Below, piece by piece: positions 1 through 8,831 of a stretch of DNA of 30,415 nt (positions are counted from its first letter, which is position 1; the number at the start of each line of letters is the position of its first letter). The position numbers and the translations under genes were made by a program. Origin of the DNA: CBFDCQ01 sp965603355 (GTDB lineage Bacteria > Hydrogenedentota > CAZGCA01 > CBFDCQ01); the NCBI GenBank assembly GCA_965603355.1, contig CBFDCQ010000037.1, forward strand, positions 1 to 30,415, in the 5' to 3' direction. The notes below the pieces were generated by a model. It was not told where the DNA came from. It was given only the letters and a program-made list of their open reading frames with translations, and did not search any database.

Positions 1-755
1 AGGAAGAAGCAGATGGCGGCGAATATAGACTGGTACAAAATGAAAGGCAAGAATGTCTGTGCCTGTCCGGTGCGTCCGACGGCGAAAAGCGGCGCGAGCC
101 GCGCGCCCCATGGCCAGACCACCCCCATCCCGCCTCCGCCTCGCACGCCGAAGACTTGCGCCCACAGACCCGTCAGGAGCAGCGGTGCACCCATGAGTAT
201 CAACATCCCCGCGTAGCTGGCGATGACCGCCACCGCTGTCCTGCGGAACCTAGCCGAACATGCGATACCGAGCATGGCGCATGACACGCTTGTCACAAGA
301 ATCACCGCGAGCATTCGAGCAACTTCTACCCAGTCCACCCCTATGAGGAAGAAGACTGTGCCGAGCACCGGCAGAATCGCCAGAGTCAAGACAACGAAGA
401 CGCCGAGCGTGTTGAGCAGCTTCGCGATAAGTATCCCGGCAGGTCGAATCAAGGTGAGGTGAAGCAGGTCGAACGTTCGCTGCTCCTTCTCAGCAACAAT
501 CGTGCTTCCCGCCAGCCCCGGGATGAACAGCGCGCAACCTACAAGCAGCGTACTCATAATGACCAGGGTCAGGCTCCGCGAATACGCACCCAGGGCAGCG
601 GGGTTGGAGGTCTGCACCTCCTCGGGAAATGTTCCCATCGCAGTAAGTATGGCCACGGCGACGAAGATCGCCAGGCACGCAAAGGAACGCGGTCGGCGCA
701 GATCCGTGATCAACTCCCTTTTCACGAGCGCCGCCGCTGGAAGCGAAACCTCCAA
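1..755 (-). CDS. ABC-2 type permease, second copy (3' end cut by window edge)
   Basis: Partial integral membrane subunit of an ABC-2 exporter; the frame is open to the left edge, so only the N-terminal ~250 residues are seen. It is a clear paralogue of the permease at 860-2578: both share LVKREL near the start, an EKE-RTFDLL-LTLI-P segment after TM2, VSCAM-GI and GML-LMG. Membrane helices are visible around residues 27-43, 63-82, 116-140 and 145-165. The start is ambiguous: an ATG at 764 abuts AGGAGG with no spacer, while a TTG at 755 has AGGAGG nine bases upstream, exactly as in the neighbouring permease, and gives a matching N-terminus, so TTG is preferred. It is the last visible gene of the MoxR-ABC operon, separated from the first permease by a palindromic repeat. 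Substrate unknown. Confidence 0.85.
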   Translation of the reverse strand, partial: MEVSLPAAALVKRELITDLRRPRSFACLAIFVAVAILTAMGTFPEEVQTSNPAALGAYSRSLTLVIMSTLLVGCALFIPGLAGSTIVAEKEQRTFDLLHLTLIRPAGILIAKLLNTLGVFVVLTLAILPVLGTVFFLIGVDWVEVARMLAVILVTSVSCAMLGIACSARFRRTAVAVIASYAGMLILMGAPLLLTGLWAQVFGVRGGGGMGVVWPWGARLAPLFAVGRTGQAQTFLPFILYQSIFAAICFF

Positions 756-764
756 ATCGCACAT

Positions 765-770
765 CCTCCT
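765..770 (-). promoter_or_regulatory. Shine-Dalgarno AGGAGG of second permease
   Basis: A perfect AGGAGG touches the ATG at 764 (spacing 0) but stands nine bases from the in-frame TTG at 755. This spacing favours TTG as the real start. Confidence 0.55.
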
Positions 771-856
771 GTAGGGGCGCTGCTTGCCGCGCCGCGGGCG
801 GCGGGCAAGATGCCCGCCCTACCTGAGTTCTAGGGCGGAGCAAGCCCCGCCCCTAC
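771..856. repeat. Palindromic intergenic repeat with GTAGGGGCG/CGCCCCTAC ends
   Basis: The 95-bp gap between the two permease genes is almost filled by an element with perfect 9-bp inverted ends (GTAGGGGCG at 771-779, CGCCCCTAC at 848-856). The match continues imperfectly inward over CTTGC/GCAAG. A second hairpin sits inside: 8-bp arms at 800-807 and 811-818 around a 3-base loop. The whole could fold into a long GC-rich stem. It looks like a REP/MITE-like dispersed element; only one copy lies in this window, so dispersal is an inference. It could act as an mRNA-stabilising or attenuating structure between the two permease genes. Confidence 0.65.
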
Positions 857-859
857 GGT

Positions 860-2578
860 CTAGCGGTCGCGCATGCGGAACCGTTCGAAGTTCGAAACGG
901 AAAGCATGATCAGCCCAGCGCTAAACAGAGTGAACATCACCACGTTGGCAGCCCAGTATATGTTGTGTGGAGACGAACCCTGCCAACGTCTCTCTGCTAC
1001 GCCGTAAACGAACGCGCCAATAGGTGAGGTGAACGCGAACGCCGCGTCGAGTCCCTGAGGGGTCCCCCTCCACTGAGGGGTCCCCCTCCAGTTAAGCAAT
1101 GCTTGGGCAACAAACATGCAGATGGCAAACAGTCCCACGAACACGAAGGCGTTGAAGACGTAACTCAGGACCAGCGAGGTAGTCGTCCGCCTGGTCAGCA
1201 GTGAGGCGAAGATGCTTAATGCGAGCGCCACCAGGGCGCATACGAACAGCGTGGTATAGCCCGTCAGAAGCAGCGACCACTCTCGAGAGCTCAGCTTCAG
1301 AAAGATCGCAGGCACGCCGGCCAGAATCGCTGCGATCAAGGCCGGTGCAACGGAAATGGCGCCCGCAACGGCTTTCCCTAACACGACCTGGCGCGGTTGA
1401 AGAAGCGTCATGCGCAGCATATCAATATTCCCCAGTTCGTACTCTTTGGTGAAGAGGTTTCCCACGAGGGCGGGTATGAGGGCGACCGTGAGAACCATCT
1501 GGATGACCAGCCAGGGGACCATCGAGTCGTAGGAACGCTGCAGGTAAATCGTCGCGCACCCTATGAGGAAATAGAGGATGAACATGGAATAGCATACGCG
1601 GACGAGAATAGTGCCCCTGTTCATCAATCCCCATCGCAATTCTCTCACCATCATCGGGTTCTGCTGGTCGTCGATCTGTTTCTTTCTCCGCAGCGGGTCG
1701 ATGAGATAGTACGGGAATGTCTTGCGCCGCGCTTCAAGGACGAGCGGGTTATCAATCGGTTTTCGCGTCTCGACCTTGATTGGCTCTTGAGGTCGCCGGA
1801 GAATACACAGCGTCAGCCACGCGCAGACGCTGATGAAGATTACCTGGTAAATCATAGCCATGGCGAAATCCCACCAGGACAGGGAAAGGCCCCCCACAAT
1901 CTGGCCAAGCGTCACTAGGGGAGAAGTCACCGTCGACCATTCCTCAAGGAGCCTCACCGCGAAGCCGGGACCAAGCACGAAGGCAAGCAACAGGAAAGGC
2001 AGCACCATGCCGCCCATGAGCAACAGCATACCGATGTAGGCGCCCGCGATCGCTGTAAACGTTCTCTTGAAGAATGCCGAGCTGAGAATGCCTGCCATCG
2101 CGCAGGATACGCTTGTTGCGAATATGATGCAGAACGACTGGACGAGCACAAGCCAGTCCACACCGACGAGGAAGAAGATGACCCCCAGTACCGGCATGAC
2201 CGCCGCGACAAGAAGCAGGTAAAAGCCGACCGTGTTGAGCAGTTTTCCCATGACAATCCCGCTTGGGCTGATCAGGGTGAGGTTCAACAGGTCGAAAGTC
2301 CGCCGCTCCTTCTCAGTCACGATCGCGCCTGCTGCGAGCGCCGGCACGAATATCGCCGCGGCAAAGAGCATTGCGAACGAGACGAACGCTATCAATGCGC
2401 GCGAAAGCGTTCCGACCACCGTAATGTTAAGACCCTGGTGGGGCCACATGGCCACCACCACAAATGTGCAGAACCCGACGAAGAGGACCAGGCACAGGAA
2501 GGAGGGCACTCGGCGCAGGTTGCTAAGCAGCTCTCTCTTGACCAGGGCTCTCGACGGTAACTGGAAGCGCAAGCGCAA
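860..2578 (-). CDS. Double-length ABC-2 family transporter permease
   Basis: Membrane subunit (572 residues, about 12 predicted helices) of an ABC-2 exporter, partner of the ATPase just upstream. It contains two ABC-2 halves in one chain: EKERRTFDLL-LTLISP-GKLL in the first half is echoed by KEYELGNIDMLRMTLLQP-GKA in the second, with a basic linker (around residues 268-310) between them. The start is TTG: TTG CGC TTG CGC follows GGAGG at a nine-base spacing and no ATG fits. It begins two bases after the ATPase stop. Near the C-terminus WRGTPQ is repeated twice because of an 18-bp tandem repeat. The second permease gene downstream resembles its first half. The type of family is clear; cargo is unknown. 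Confidence 0.9.
   Translation of the reverse strand: MRLRFQLPSRALVKRELLSNLRRVPSFLCLVLFVGFCTFVVVAMWPHQGLNITVVGTLSRALIAFVSFAMLFAAAIFVPALAAGAIVTEKERRTFDLLNLTLISPSGIVMGKLLNTVGFYLLLVAAVMPVLGVIFFLVGVDWLVLVQSFCIIFATSVSCAMAGILSSAFFKRTFTAIAGAYIGMLLLMGGMVLPFLLLAFVLGPGFAVRLLEEWSTVTSPLVTLGQIVGGLSLSWWDFAMAMIYQVIFISVCAWLTLCILRRPQEPIKVETRKPIDNPLVLEARRKTFPYYLIDPLRRKKQIDDQQNPMMVRELRWGLMNRGTILVRVCYSMFILYFLIGCATIYLQRSYDSMVPWLVIQMVLTVALIPALVGNLFTKEYELGNIDMLRMTLLQPRQVVLGKAVAGAISVAPALIAAILAGVPAIFLKLSSREWSLLLTGYTTLFVCALVALALSIFASLLTRRTTTSLVLSYVFNAFVFVGLFAICMFVAQALLNWRGTPQWRGTPQGLDAAFAFTSPIGAFVYGVAERRWQGSSPHNIYWAANVVMFTLFSAGLIMLSVSNFERFRMRDR
1055..1090. repeat. 18-bp perfect tandem repeat (2 units) inside permease gene
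   Basis: Two identical adjacent 18-bp units (1055-1072 and 1073-1090) encode a duplicated WRGTPQ in a loop of the permease. Each unit is partly self-complementary (GAGGGG/CCCCTC). In frame, so the reading frame is kept; a likely slippage site. Confidence 0.8.
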
Positions 2579-2580
2579 GC

Positions 2581-3510
2581 CTATATGCCTCCTTTTGTGA
2601 CCTGGAGAAACACGTCTTCCAGAGTGCCCTTGTCCTCTTCAAAGAAGAGGATTCTTACACCCGCCGTAACGAGCTTCTCGTGCAGTTCCGCGAGCTCGAT
2701 CCGGCCGAGCTTCGCCTCCATCTGAAACTCGGTACCCGAGCGGTCGACGTTGAAGATCCCGGGAGTGCGCTCCAGGAGCTCCGCCGCGACATCCGCTCCG
2801 TCGACCACTTCTATGCGGATCTCGCGTACCTGGCGGATGCCGTCGAGTATCTCGCGAAAATCTCCCGCCGCCAGGAGCTCACCGCGCTCAATTATGCCGA
2901 TCTTGTTGCACACATCGCCCAGTTCCGACAGGATGTGCGATGAGATCATGATGGTTTTCCCCATGCCGCGCAGCGTCTTGAGCAGCTCCCTTATCTCGAT
3001 GCGGGCGCGAGGGTCGAGACCGCTGGCCGGCTCGTCCAGGAGGAGCACTTTCGGGTCGTGTATGAGCGTTTTTGCCAGAAGACACCGCTGCTTCATGCCC
3101 CGCGAGAAGGCGCTGACGTAGTCGTCCGCCTTGCTGGTGAGATCGGTAAGTGTGAGAACGTCGTCGACCATCCCGCTGCGCTTCTTCTTGGGTATCTTGT
3201 ACGCCGCGCCGAAGAAATCCAGGTACTCGCGCAGACGCATACCGTCGTACACGCCGAACGTGTCCGGCATAAACCCGACGACCCTCTTGACGCCGTAAGG
3301 GTTGGCCATGACGTTAATGCCGTCTATGTACGCTTCTCCCCATGACGGTGCGAGAAGTGTCGCCAGGATGCGCAGCGTCGTTGTCTTGCCGGCGCCGTTC
3401 GGACCGATGAACCCGAAGATATCGCCCTCCTCGATCTCGATGTTCAGGTTCCTGACGGCGACAAGTTTGCCGTAACGTTTCTGCAGTCTGAGTGTCTGGA
3501 TCATTGCCAT
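2581..3510 (-). CDS. ABC transporter ATP-binding protein (ABC-2 exporter)
   Basis: Cytoplasmic ATPase that would drive the adjacent ABC-2 permeases (309 residues, CcmA/COG1131-like). Visible motifs: Walker A GPNGAGKT at 36-43, signature FSRGMKQR at 135-142 (a variant of LSGGQ), Walker B VLLLDE at 155-160 and the H-loop SH at 191-192. The usual Q-loop glutamine appears as Asp in MPD (around 81-83), so the contact to the permease may differ. The C-terminal ~85 residues after 220 form the accessory domain common in this exporter class. The start chosen is the ATG at 3510, ten bases after GGAGG; a TTG at 3519 and an ATG at 3504 are in frame but badly spaced. It overlaps the upstream gene by ten bases, indicating co-translation. 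Confidence 0.93.
   Translation of the reverse strand: MAMIQTLRLQKRYGKLVAVRNLNIEIEEGDIFGFIGPNGAGKTTTLRILATLLAPSWGEAYIDGINVMANPYGVKRVVGFMPDTFGVYDGMRLREYLDFFGAAYKIPKKKRSGMVDDVLTLTDLTSKADDYVSAFSRGMKQRCLLAKTLIHDPKVLLLDEPASGLDPRARIEIRELLKTLRGMGKTIMISSHILSELGDVCNKIGIIERGELLAAGDFREILDGIRQVREIRIEVVDGADVAAELLERTPGIFNVDRSGTEFQMEAKLGRIELAELHEKLVTAGVRILFFEEDKGTLEDVFLQVTKGGI
2588..2592 (-). promoter_or_regulatory. Shine-Dalgarno GGAGG for the TTG-started permease
   Basis: GGAGG within AAAAGGAGG lies inside the end of the ATPase gene, nine bases from TTG at 2578. It decides that this permease starts with TTG. Confidence 0.65.
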
Positions 3511-6032
3511 ATCGACCAACCCTCCTCGTAGAAATCTTCGTCAGGTAATCTTACGCGAGCATTTATGGTAAAGGTCACTTCAGGACGGCCAGGAAAGACC
3601 GTTCGTCGCGCGTCTTGGGGACTCAGGTGCGTCACTACACCCCGTATAACCTCATTGACTTCATCGTAGTATAAGCGCCAATCGTCGAGTCGGTACCTTA
3701 CGGTAGCAGGCATACGGCGCCGGTCGCCTGAGGTGCGCTCACCCGGGCGCGTGTCGAGCCAATCCTGCGGAGCCCTTTCGGGAATAAAAGCGAACTCGCC
3801 CCCGTACATAGAATCCCCGGATAGCTCGACCAGGAAATCGCTCGGCTCTCTTTCGGCTATTGCCCGCGGAATCACTATCTCAACATCGGCGGAACCGCCT
3901 ATGGAGACCATGTACCCGCTCTGGTATTGAGGCAAGCCGCCTCTGCCCCTGCCGCTCACGCTGCGGCGGAAAGGTCCTCCAGACAGATCGACATTAAGGT
4001 GGCGCCACGCGGCGGCTCCCGCGCCAACCCGCTCGACTTCAATATCCGCAACGAGCAGCATTTCCTTGATCCTTTCAGGCATGGGGACATCCGTCTTGAC
4101 GCTCTCGATTTGCCGGCCTGTCATCCAGCCGCAAAGGAACGGACCGAGCTCCGGGTTAGCTTGATACTGATTATCGGAAAACAGCGCCGCTTGGAGGAGG
4201 TTCCTGAACTCGTGCAGGTTTTCCTCGCCATACCCCTGAAATGGATAGCCCCTGGCTTGTTCCAGTGACCGCTGGATCCTGTTCCAGGCCTGTTGGAGGT
4301 CTTGGGTCGGGATGGCCACCTGCCAGGCGTCCGGATTGTTCGCCAACTCGTATGCGCGTCCGTCAAGCAAGATGAAAGGGTTACGGATTTTGAGGCCGGT
4401 CTTGTTCGCCAGCGACCCCGTCAGTCCGTTATCGTCCAGTACGAGGCGGCCTTCAATGCCGCCCTCTACCGCCGCGTCGGCCACAACGCGAACGAGGCGC
4501 ATTTCGCTCGCGCCGACGGTCAGGTTCTCTATCCGCGGCGGACTTCCCTGTATGAAGTGGAACGGTCCGAGCGAGCCTCCCGCGGGGCCTCTATCCCTGA
4601 GCGACGGACGGGCCCACGGTATATAGTATGACGCCACGTCGTTCACCAACGCGAACGGATGTGTCAGGTTCATGGAGTAGCGGGACGTGCGCGCCGTCAG
4701 GACTCCCACAAAAGAGTTGAGCTCCGCCGTGCCGCCGCCGCCAGGCACCTGCAGGATCTCGATCTGTTCCAGCTCGCCGGCCTTTGCGCGGCCCGCCGTG
4801 CCGAACACCATAGCGTAAGCCGTGAACCCCGCCGAAAAGATGATGAGGAAAACCCACGCCAGTTCTCTGCGCCTCAGGCGGTTGAAGAGCAGCCAGTTGC
4901 CCACAATCGCGACGCCAAAGTAGAGCGACAGGTATGCCAGCACGGACGATTTCGGTTGGATCGTGACGCCGGTGAGCCCGGGCAGCCATTGCGTGCACAG
5001 GCTGCCGACCTGATCCAGGTTCAGCTCACCGCGTCGGTAACGCCGGGTGCTGAGGTCGTGCCAGAGTCTGTAGTACCCGATGCAGCGCTGAAGCGCGTGA
5101 CTCGTGGCATCCACGGCGATGGCCGCGACATATCCCCGCCCCATTGGTCTCAACGTGGCGACGACTCTCTCATTTCCGTAAGTTCTCACGGCAGGGTCTG
5201 TCGGGATCAGCTCGGCCACGGTACATTCCCACGATTCTCTCACTCCCTCTTGGTCCACACCGAGAAACGCCGCCCGGGCCAGATCCACCTCGTTCATAAT
5301 CTCTTCCGACCCGATCCGGATCCCGAGGAGCTCTTCCACCCACGTCCCTCTATACAGACGCGCGTTTTCTCCCAGGGCGACAGCCAGCACGCCTCCTTCA
5401 TCAACGTATCTTCGCAACAGGTCGCGGTGGCGCTGACTGATTCTGCCGGGATCGATATCCCCCATGATGATCACGTCGAAACAGTCGTAGCACTGCGGAT
5501 GGTCCGCGAGAACCGGCAGCTCCTCGTTGCGCAACCCTTCACGGTGAAAGCCACGGACACGCCCCTGCTCCTGTATTGCAGCGTAGAGGAAACCGAAATC
5601 GCTGGGTTCCTCGTCCAGGATCAGGGCGAGAAGATCGCCTTGATCGATGGGAGTCACCCCCAGCCAGGCGGGGAACTCTACGGCCGGTCTGTTCTTGTGG
5701 TACAGCATAGCCTCGAGCCGCGTAGCGTGTTCGAGCCGGCAGTTCAACCTGAAGCGTTTCTTGGAGCCTTTCGGGCACTCCGCTGCTACGCGGTATCTGG
5801 GACTCTGCTCCTCATCACCGGAGAAGGCGCGCACCTCGACCCATCCGGAGATGTCGACGTCGTCGTTGTCCACAATAACATCGACCGGCACCCAGGTGCC
5901 ATCGCGGTAAGCAAAACCGTAGTTCACGAAGATGTTGACCGAGATCTCTCCCCTCTGCCCGCCGGCGGCAAACGCGGACACGTGAAGCGAACTCACAATC
6001 AGCAATGCCAGTATCAAGTTTCGTGCTTTCAA
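3501..6032 (-). CDS. Exported membrane protein with GATase-like fold, in MoxR operon
   Basis: Unnamed 843-residue envelope protein. A signal peptide or anchor is at residues 2-22 (KARN then LILALLIVSS, ending AFA). A beta-rich exported region follows (25-180), then a segment resembling the glutamine-amidotransferase-like fold of BatA-type proteins (about 182-320: FDVIIMGDIDP, RRYVDEGGVLAVAL). Two TM helices lie at ~364-383 and 391-409, with a large C-terminal domain. No catalytic triad is recognisable, so it is probably structural. The start is likely TTG at 6032: GGAGG lies eight bases upstream and the TTG overlaps the BatA stop as TTGA, as in the operon's ATGA junctions; an ATG at 6038 has only two bases of spacing. 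It sits between BatA and the ABC ATPase, suggesting it links the VWA complex to the exporter. Confidence 0.8.
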   Translation of the reverse strand: MKARNLILALLIVSSLHVSAFAAGGQRGEISVNIFVNYGFAYRDGTWVPVDVIVDNDDVDISGWVEVRAFSGDEEQSPRYRVAAECPKGSKKRFRLNCRLEHATRLEAMLYHKNRPAVEFPAWLGVTPIDQGDLLALILDEEPSDFGFLYAAIQEQGRVRGFHREGLRNEELPVLADHPQCYDCFDVIIMGDIDPGRISQRHRDLLRRYVDEGGVLAVALGENARLYRGTWVEELLGIRIGSEEIMNEVDLARAAFLGVDQEGVRESWECTVAELIPTDPAVRTYGNERVVATLRPMGRGYVAAIAVDATSHALQRCIGYYRLWHDLSTRRYRRGELNLDQVGSLCTQWLPGLTGVTIQPKSSVLAYLSLYFGVAIVGNWLLFNRLRRRELAWVFLIIFSAGFTAYAMVFGTAGRAKAGELEQIEILQVPGGGGTAELNSFVGVLTARTSRYSMNLTHPFALVNDVASYYIPWARPSLRDRGPAGGSLGPFHFIQGSPPRIENLTVGASEMRLVRVVADAAVEGGIEGRLVLDDNGLTGSLANKTGLKIRNPFILLDGRAYELANNPDAWQVAIPTQDLQQAWNRIQRSLEQARGYPFQGYGEENLHEFRNLLQAALFSDNQYQANPELGPFLCGWMTGRQIESVKTDVPMPERIKEMLLVADIEVERVGAGAAAWRHLNVDLSGGPFRRSVSGRGRGGLPQYQSGYMVSIGGSADVEIVIPRAIAEREPSDFLVELSGDSMYGGEFAFIPERAPQDWLDTRPGERTSGDRRRMPATVRYRLDDWRLYYDEVNEVIRGVVTHLSPQDARRTVFPGRPEVTFTINARVRLPDEDFYEEGWSIWQ

Positions 6033-7936
6033 ATCCATGCCCTCCGGCTGTACACTGACCATTCGACCATAAGCACGACGAGCGCCGCGATGACGAGAAA
6101 CCGCCATAGCTCCCTGTTCTGCTTGACCCGGCCGCGTTCTGCCTTAACCTCGGCGCGACCTATTGTCAGGACTTCGGCGGGCGTTATGGCGGATTCGTTT
6201 CTGTCGAGCAGATTGACGGCGTACTGTTCGGAAGTATCCCCCTGAGTGACGACGTACGGGCCGGCAGTTTCAGTAGCCCCGAAGAACACGGGACGCAGCG
6301 GGTCGAGCTGGACGCTCTCGGCAGAACCGTCCGGCAGCGTTACCGTGGCGGACTCGACGTCCTGTACAGGCATGATGGTCAGAGGACGACCCGTTGCCAC
6401 GGAAGTCTCTGTCGCAAACGAACCCCTTGGCACCCAAGCCAGCAGGTTCTGGATGAAGAGCGGGAACGACAACCGTAACGGCCAGTTCGATTCCGCAATG
6501 TCAAACCCGATGACCAGTATCTGTTGACCGCCGCGTGATACGTCCGCCATGAGCGGTCCCCCAGTCGTCGATATGAGTGTGCGGCTGCCGTCGGGCAAGG
6601 CTAACCTCTGTGCCTCGCGTATGCCGATGTTCGCAGGATTCAGGAATCGCAGCACCGCATGCTCGGAATCCCACGCCAGGACCGGAGGGGCTTCAATGGC
6701 TCCCTCGGACTTGATGCCCGGCAGCGGGGGTATGCTGTTGATGAAGACCAGACTGCCGGCGGGCAATTCGCCGGGCGCGGAGCTGTCGAATATTGTCAGG
6801 TCGTACTCGTCTGTCTCGACGTAGTCGGCGGGATCGATGGCGCTCAGTTCCACGCGCGAGTCCAACGCGAACGCCCGCTTCAAGAAATACGCGCCCGTGG
6901 AGTCGCTTTCGGCGACGAGCAGCACCTTCACCGAGGCGGTCGGGCGCAGCGCCAGCCACGCCGCGTTATCCACGGCGAGGTCATCCTCGTGATCCAGTTC
7001 GGCACGTAACAGGCCGCTGCCCAGCTCCGGATGTGCGACCACCACCTCTCTGTCCTCGCCCGGCGGAACGTTGAGTTCCTCGACCATGAGTACCGTATCG
7101 TTGAAGGTGAGGGTCAGCGTCGTCTCGAGCGGTTCCGTTTGCTCGTTGTGCACGAGAACGAAACTCTGTTGGTCTCCTCGGCCTTCGAGCGGCTCACGGA
7201 CGCTGAAAGCGGCAATACCCGCGTTGTTTGTACTCTCACCCACCTGGGCGAAGCTCACGTTGAGAATGCGTGCACCAACCTCCTCGAGATCGGAGATTCT
7301 CCCGTCGCTCAACACAACGACGCGCAGGTCCGCAACAACCGTTTCGCCCTCACCACGAGGCGCCTGGAGCGACCGCACCACGAGGATCGCGTCGCGTATC
7401 TTCGTGGCTGTGTCGGACGGTCTGATCGAGTTAATTGCCTCCCTGAGCCGGTACCGGTCGGACGTCAGCTCGCACAGGACGTCCGAGCTCTCCGCAAACG
7501 TGACGATCATCATCTTGTCGCCGCCGCGCATGTCGTCAACCATCTCAAGCGCATTCTCCTTGGCCATCTCCAGGCGGGTCGTATCGCCCTCACGCACCCG
7601 CATGCTCGCGGAACGGTCTATTAAGAGGCAGATGTTGTTGCCGCTCAGCCCCTCGGCGCGAGTGAACGGTCTTGCCAGAGCGGTAACGACCAGCAGGAGA
7701 ATTATGATCTGCAGCAGAAGCAGCAGGTTCTTGCGCAACCTCTGGAACGGAGCGTTGGCGGTCAGATCTTGAAGACTTTTCATCCACAGAATAGTGCTCG
7801 AGATGAGCATTTCCGTGCGGCGCAGTTTCAGCAAGTAAAGAAGTATCACGATCGGTATGAGGCCCAAGAAAGCAAAAAGCGCCGGGCTCAGAAAGCTGCG
7901 GCCCAATGCATCACCTATAGCCTGTAACGCGCTCAT
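6029..7936 (-). CDS. BatA-like membrane protein with VWA domain
   Basis: Inner-membrane VWA protein (635 residues). The N-terminal BatA domain has two TM helices (about 18-37 and 68-87) with the LLKLRR-E element between them. The VWA domain follows from about residue 100, with an intact MIDAS motif DRSAS (107-111), a Thr in the SDTATKI segment and LSDG, so it should bind a divalent metal. The C-terminal half is a beta-rich exported region with a GATase-like stretch, and a last TM helix lies near 612-630. The start ATG overlaps the DUF58 stop as ATGA. Families of this kind are thought to act with MoxR AAA+ ATPases as metal-dependent adaptors or chaperones in the envelope; the client here is unknown. 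Confidence 0.9.
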   Translation of the reverse strand: MSALQAIGDALGRSFLSPALFAFLGLIPIVILLYLLKLRRTEMLISSTILWMKSLQDLTANAPFQRLRKNLLLLLQIIILLLVVTALARPFTRAEGLSGNNICLLIDRSASMRVREGDTTRLEMAKENALEMVDDMRGGDKMMIVTFAESSDVLCELTSDRYRLREAINSIRPSDTATKIRDAILVVRSLQAPRGEGETVVADLRVVVLSDGRISDLEEVGARILNVSFAQVGESTNNAGIAAFSVREPLEGRGDQQSFVLVHNEQTEPLETTLTLTFNDTVLMVEELNVPPGEDREVVVAHPELGSGLLRAELDHEDDLAVDNAAWLALRPTASVKVLLVAESDSTGAYFLKRAFALDSRVELSAIDPADYVETDEYDLTIFDSSAPGELPAGSLVFINSIPPLPGIKSEGAIEAPPVLAWDSEHAVLRFLNPANIGIREAQRLALPDGSRTLISTTGGPLMADVSRGGQQILVIGFDIAESNWPLRLSFPLFIQNLLAWVPRGSFATETSVATGRPLTIMPVQDVESATVTLPDGSAESVQLDPLRPVFFGATETAGPYVVTQGDTSEQYAVNLLDRNESAITPAEVLTIGRAEVKAERGRVKQNRELWRFLVIAALVVLMVEWSVYSRRAWI

Positions 7937-8826
7937 CGCAGCATCCCACCTTTTCGGAGCATGTCGAGAGTGAGCTCTTCAATGGATGTATCGCTTGATA
8001 CGACGAAGTGACCGATCCCCCGCGCGACGCTGAATCTGCGGATCGCCTCGCAGAAGCCGTCGCGGTTATCTTTGTAGCGTTTCAGCAGTGCACGGCTTGC
8101 GGAAATTTCCACAAAACCGCTCGTCTCACTATCCAGAAGTTTCAGGTCGCCCGCGAGCTGCGGGTCGATCTCCTCGGGCGCCAGCACGTGTATCGCGTAA
8201 ACGTCCGAGCCGGACATCGTCAGCCGCCGCAGACAACCCTCAAATCCGTCCTGATCAAAGAAGTCGGAGATGATCACCGCAGTACCTTTTGCGCGGTTGC
8301 GAAGCATGTACGAGCGGCACGCATGCTCGAGATTCGTGCCTCCTTCCTCTTCGATTGACTCGATGAACGAAAACATTTTCGCCACGGAAGCCCTGCCTCG
8401 GCACGGTCGCATACGCTGCACGTCCGTTCCGGAGAACCCTTCCACGCAGACGCGGTCGTATCCGATCAGGGCAATGTAGCCGATAGCGGCAGCCAGTTTG
8501 CAGGCGAACTCTATCTTCGACGGTGTTCCGAAACCCATCGAGCGGCTGGCATCGATCAGCAGGTGTACGGTCAAGTCCTCCTGCTCCTTGAAGAGTTTGA
8601 GGTACAGCGCATCCAGGCGAGCATAAATGTTCCAGTCCACAAAGCGCAGGTCGTCGCCTTGAACGTAGTCCCGATAGTCAGCGAACTCAACGCTGCTCCC
8701 TTTTCGTTTGCTCCTGCGCTCGCCCTTCGCGAGGCCGAGCTGGACACGTTTCGCCGCGATCGCCAATCGTTCCAGTTTCCTCAGGAAATCCGCGTCCAGA
8801 AGCGGCCTTGATGATGTAGCGTCCAT
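7933..8826 (-). CDS. DUF58 domain-containing protein
   Basis: Cytoplasmic partner of MoxR ATPases (297 residues). The DUF58 signature is intact: FADYRDYVQGDDLRFVDW around residues 48-65 followed by AR-DALYLK and the VWA-like LLIDASRSMGFG, which keeps a DxSxS metal site. The rest of the VWA-like fold follows (VIISDFFDQDG near 190). The start is set at the ATG at 8826, ten bases after AAGGTGG; a TTG at 8835 overlaps the MoxR stop as TTGA but is too close to that ribosome binding site. Neighbours MoxR and BatA are the usual companions of DUF58. Its biochemical role is not established. Confidence 0.92.
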   Translation of the reverse strand: MDATSSRPLLDADFLRKLERLAIAAKRVQLGLAKGERRSKRKGSSVEFADYRDYVQGDDLRFVDWNIYARLDALYLKLFKEQEDLTVHLLIDASRSMGFGTPSKIEFACKLAAAIGYIALIGYDRVCVEGFSGTDVQRMRPCRGRASVAKMFSFIESIEEEGGTNLEHACRSYMLRNRAKGTAVIISDFFDQDGFEGCLRRLTMSGSDVYAIHVLAPEEIDPQLAGDLKLLDSETSGFVEISASRALLKRYKDNRDGFCEAIRRFSVARGIGHFVVSSDTSIEELTLDMLRKGGMLR

Positions 8827-8831
8827 TGGAT

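Noticed and set aside
4659..6245. Long open frame on the plus strand (528 codons) opposite the 843-residue protein
   Set aside because: It lies wholly antisense to genes with clear domains and continuous operon overlaps, and its translation is Arg/His/Gln-rich without any domain; it is a GC-codon shadow.
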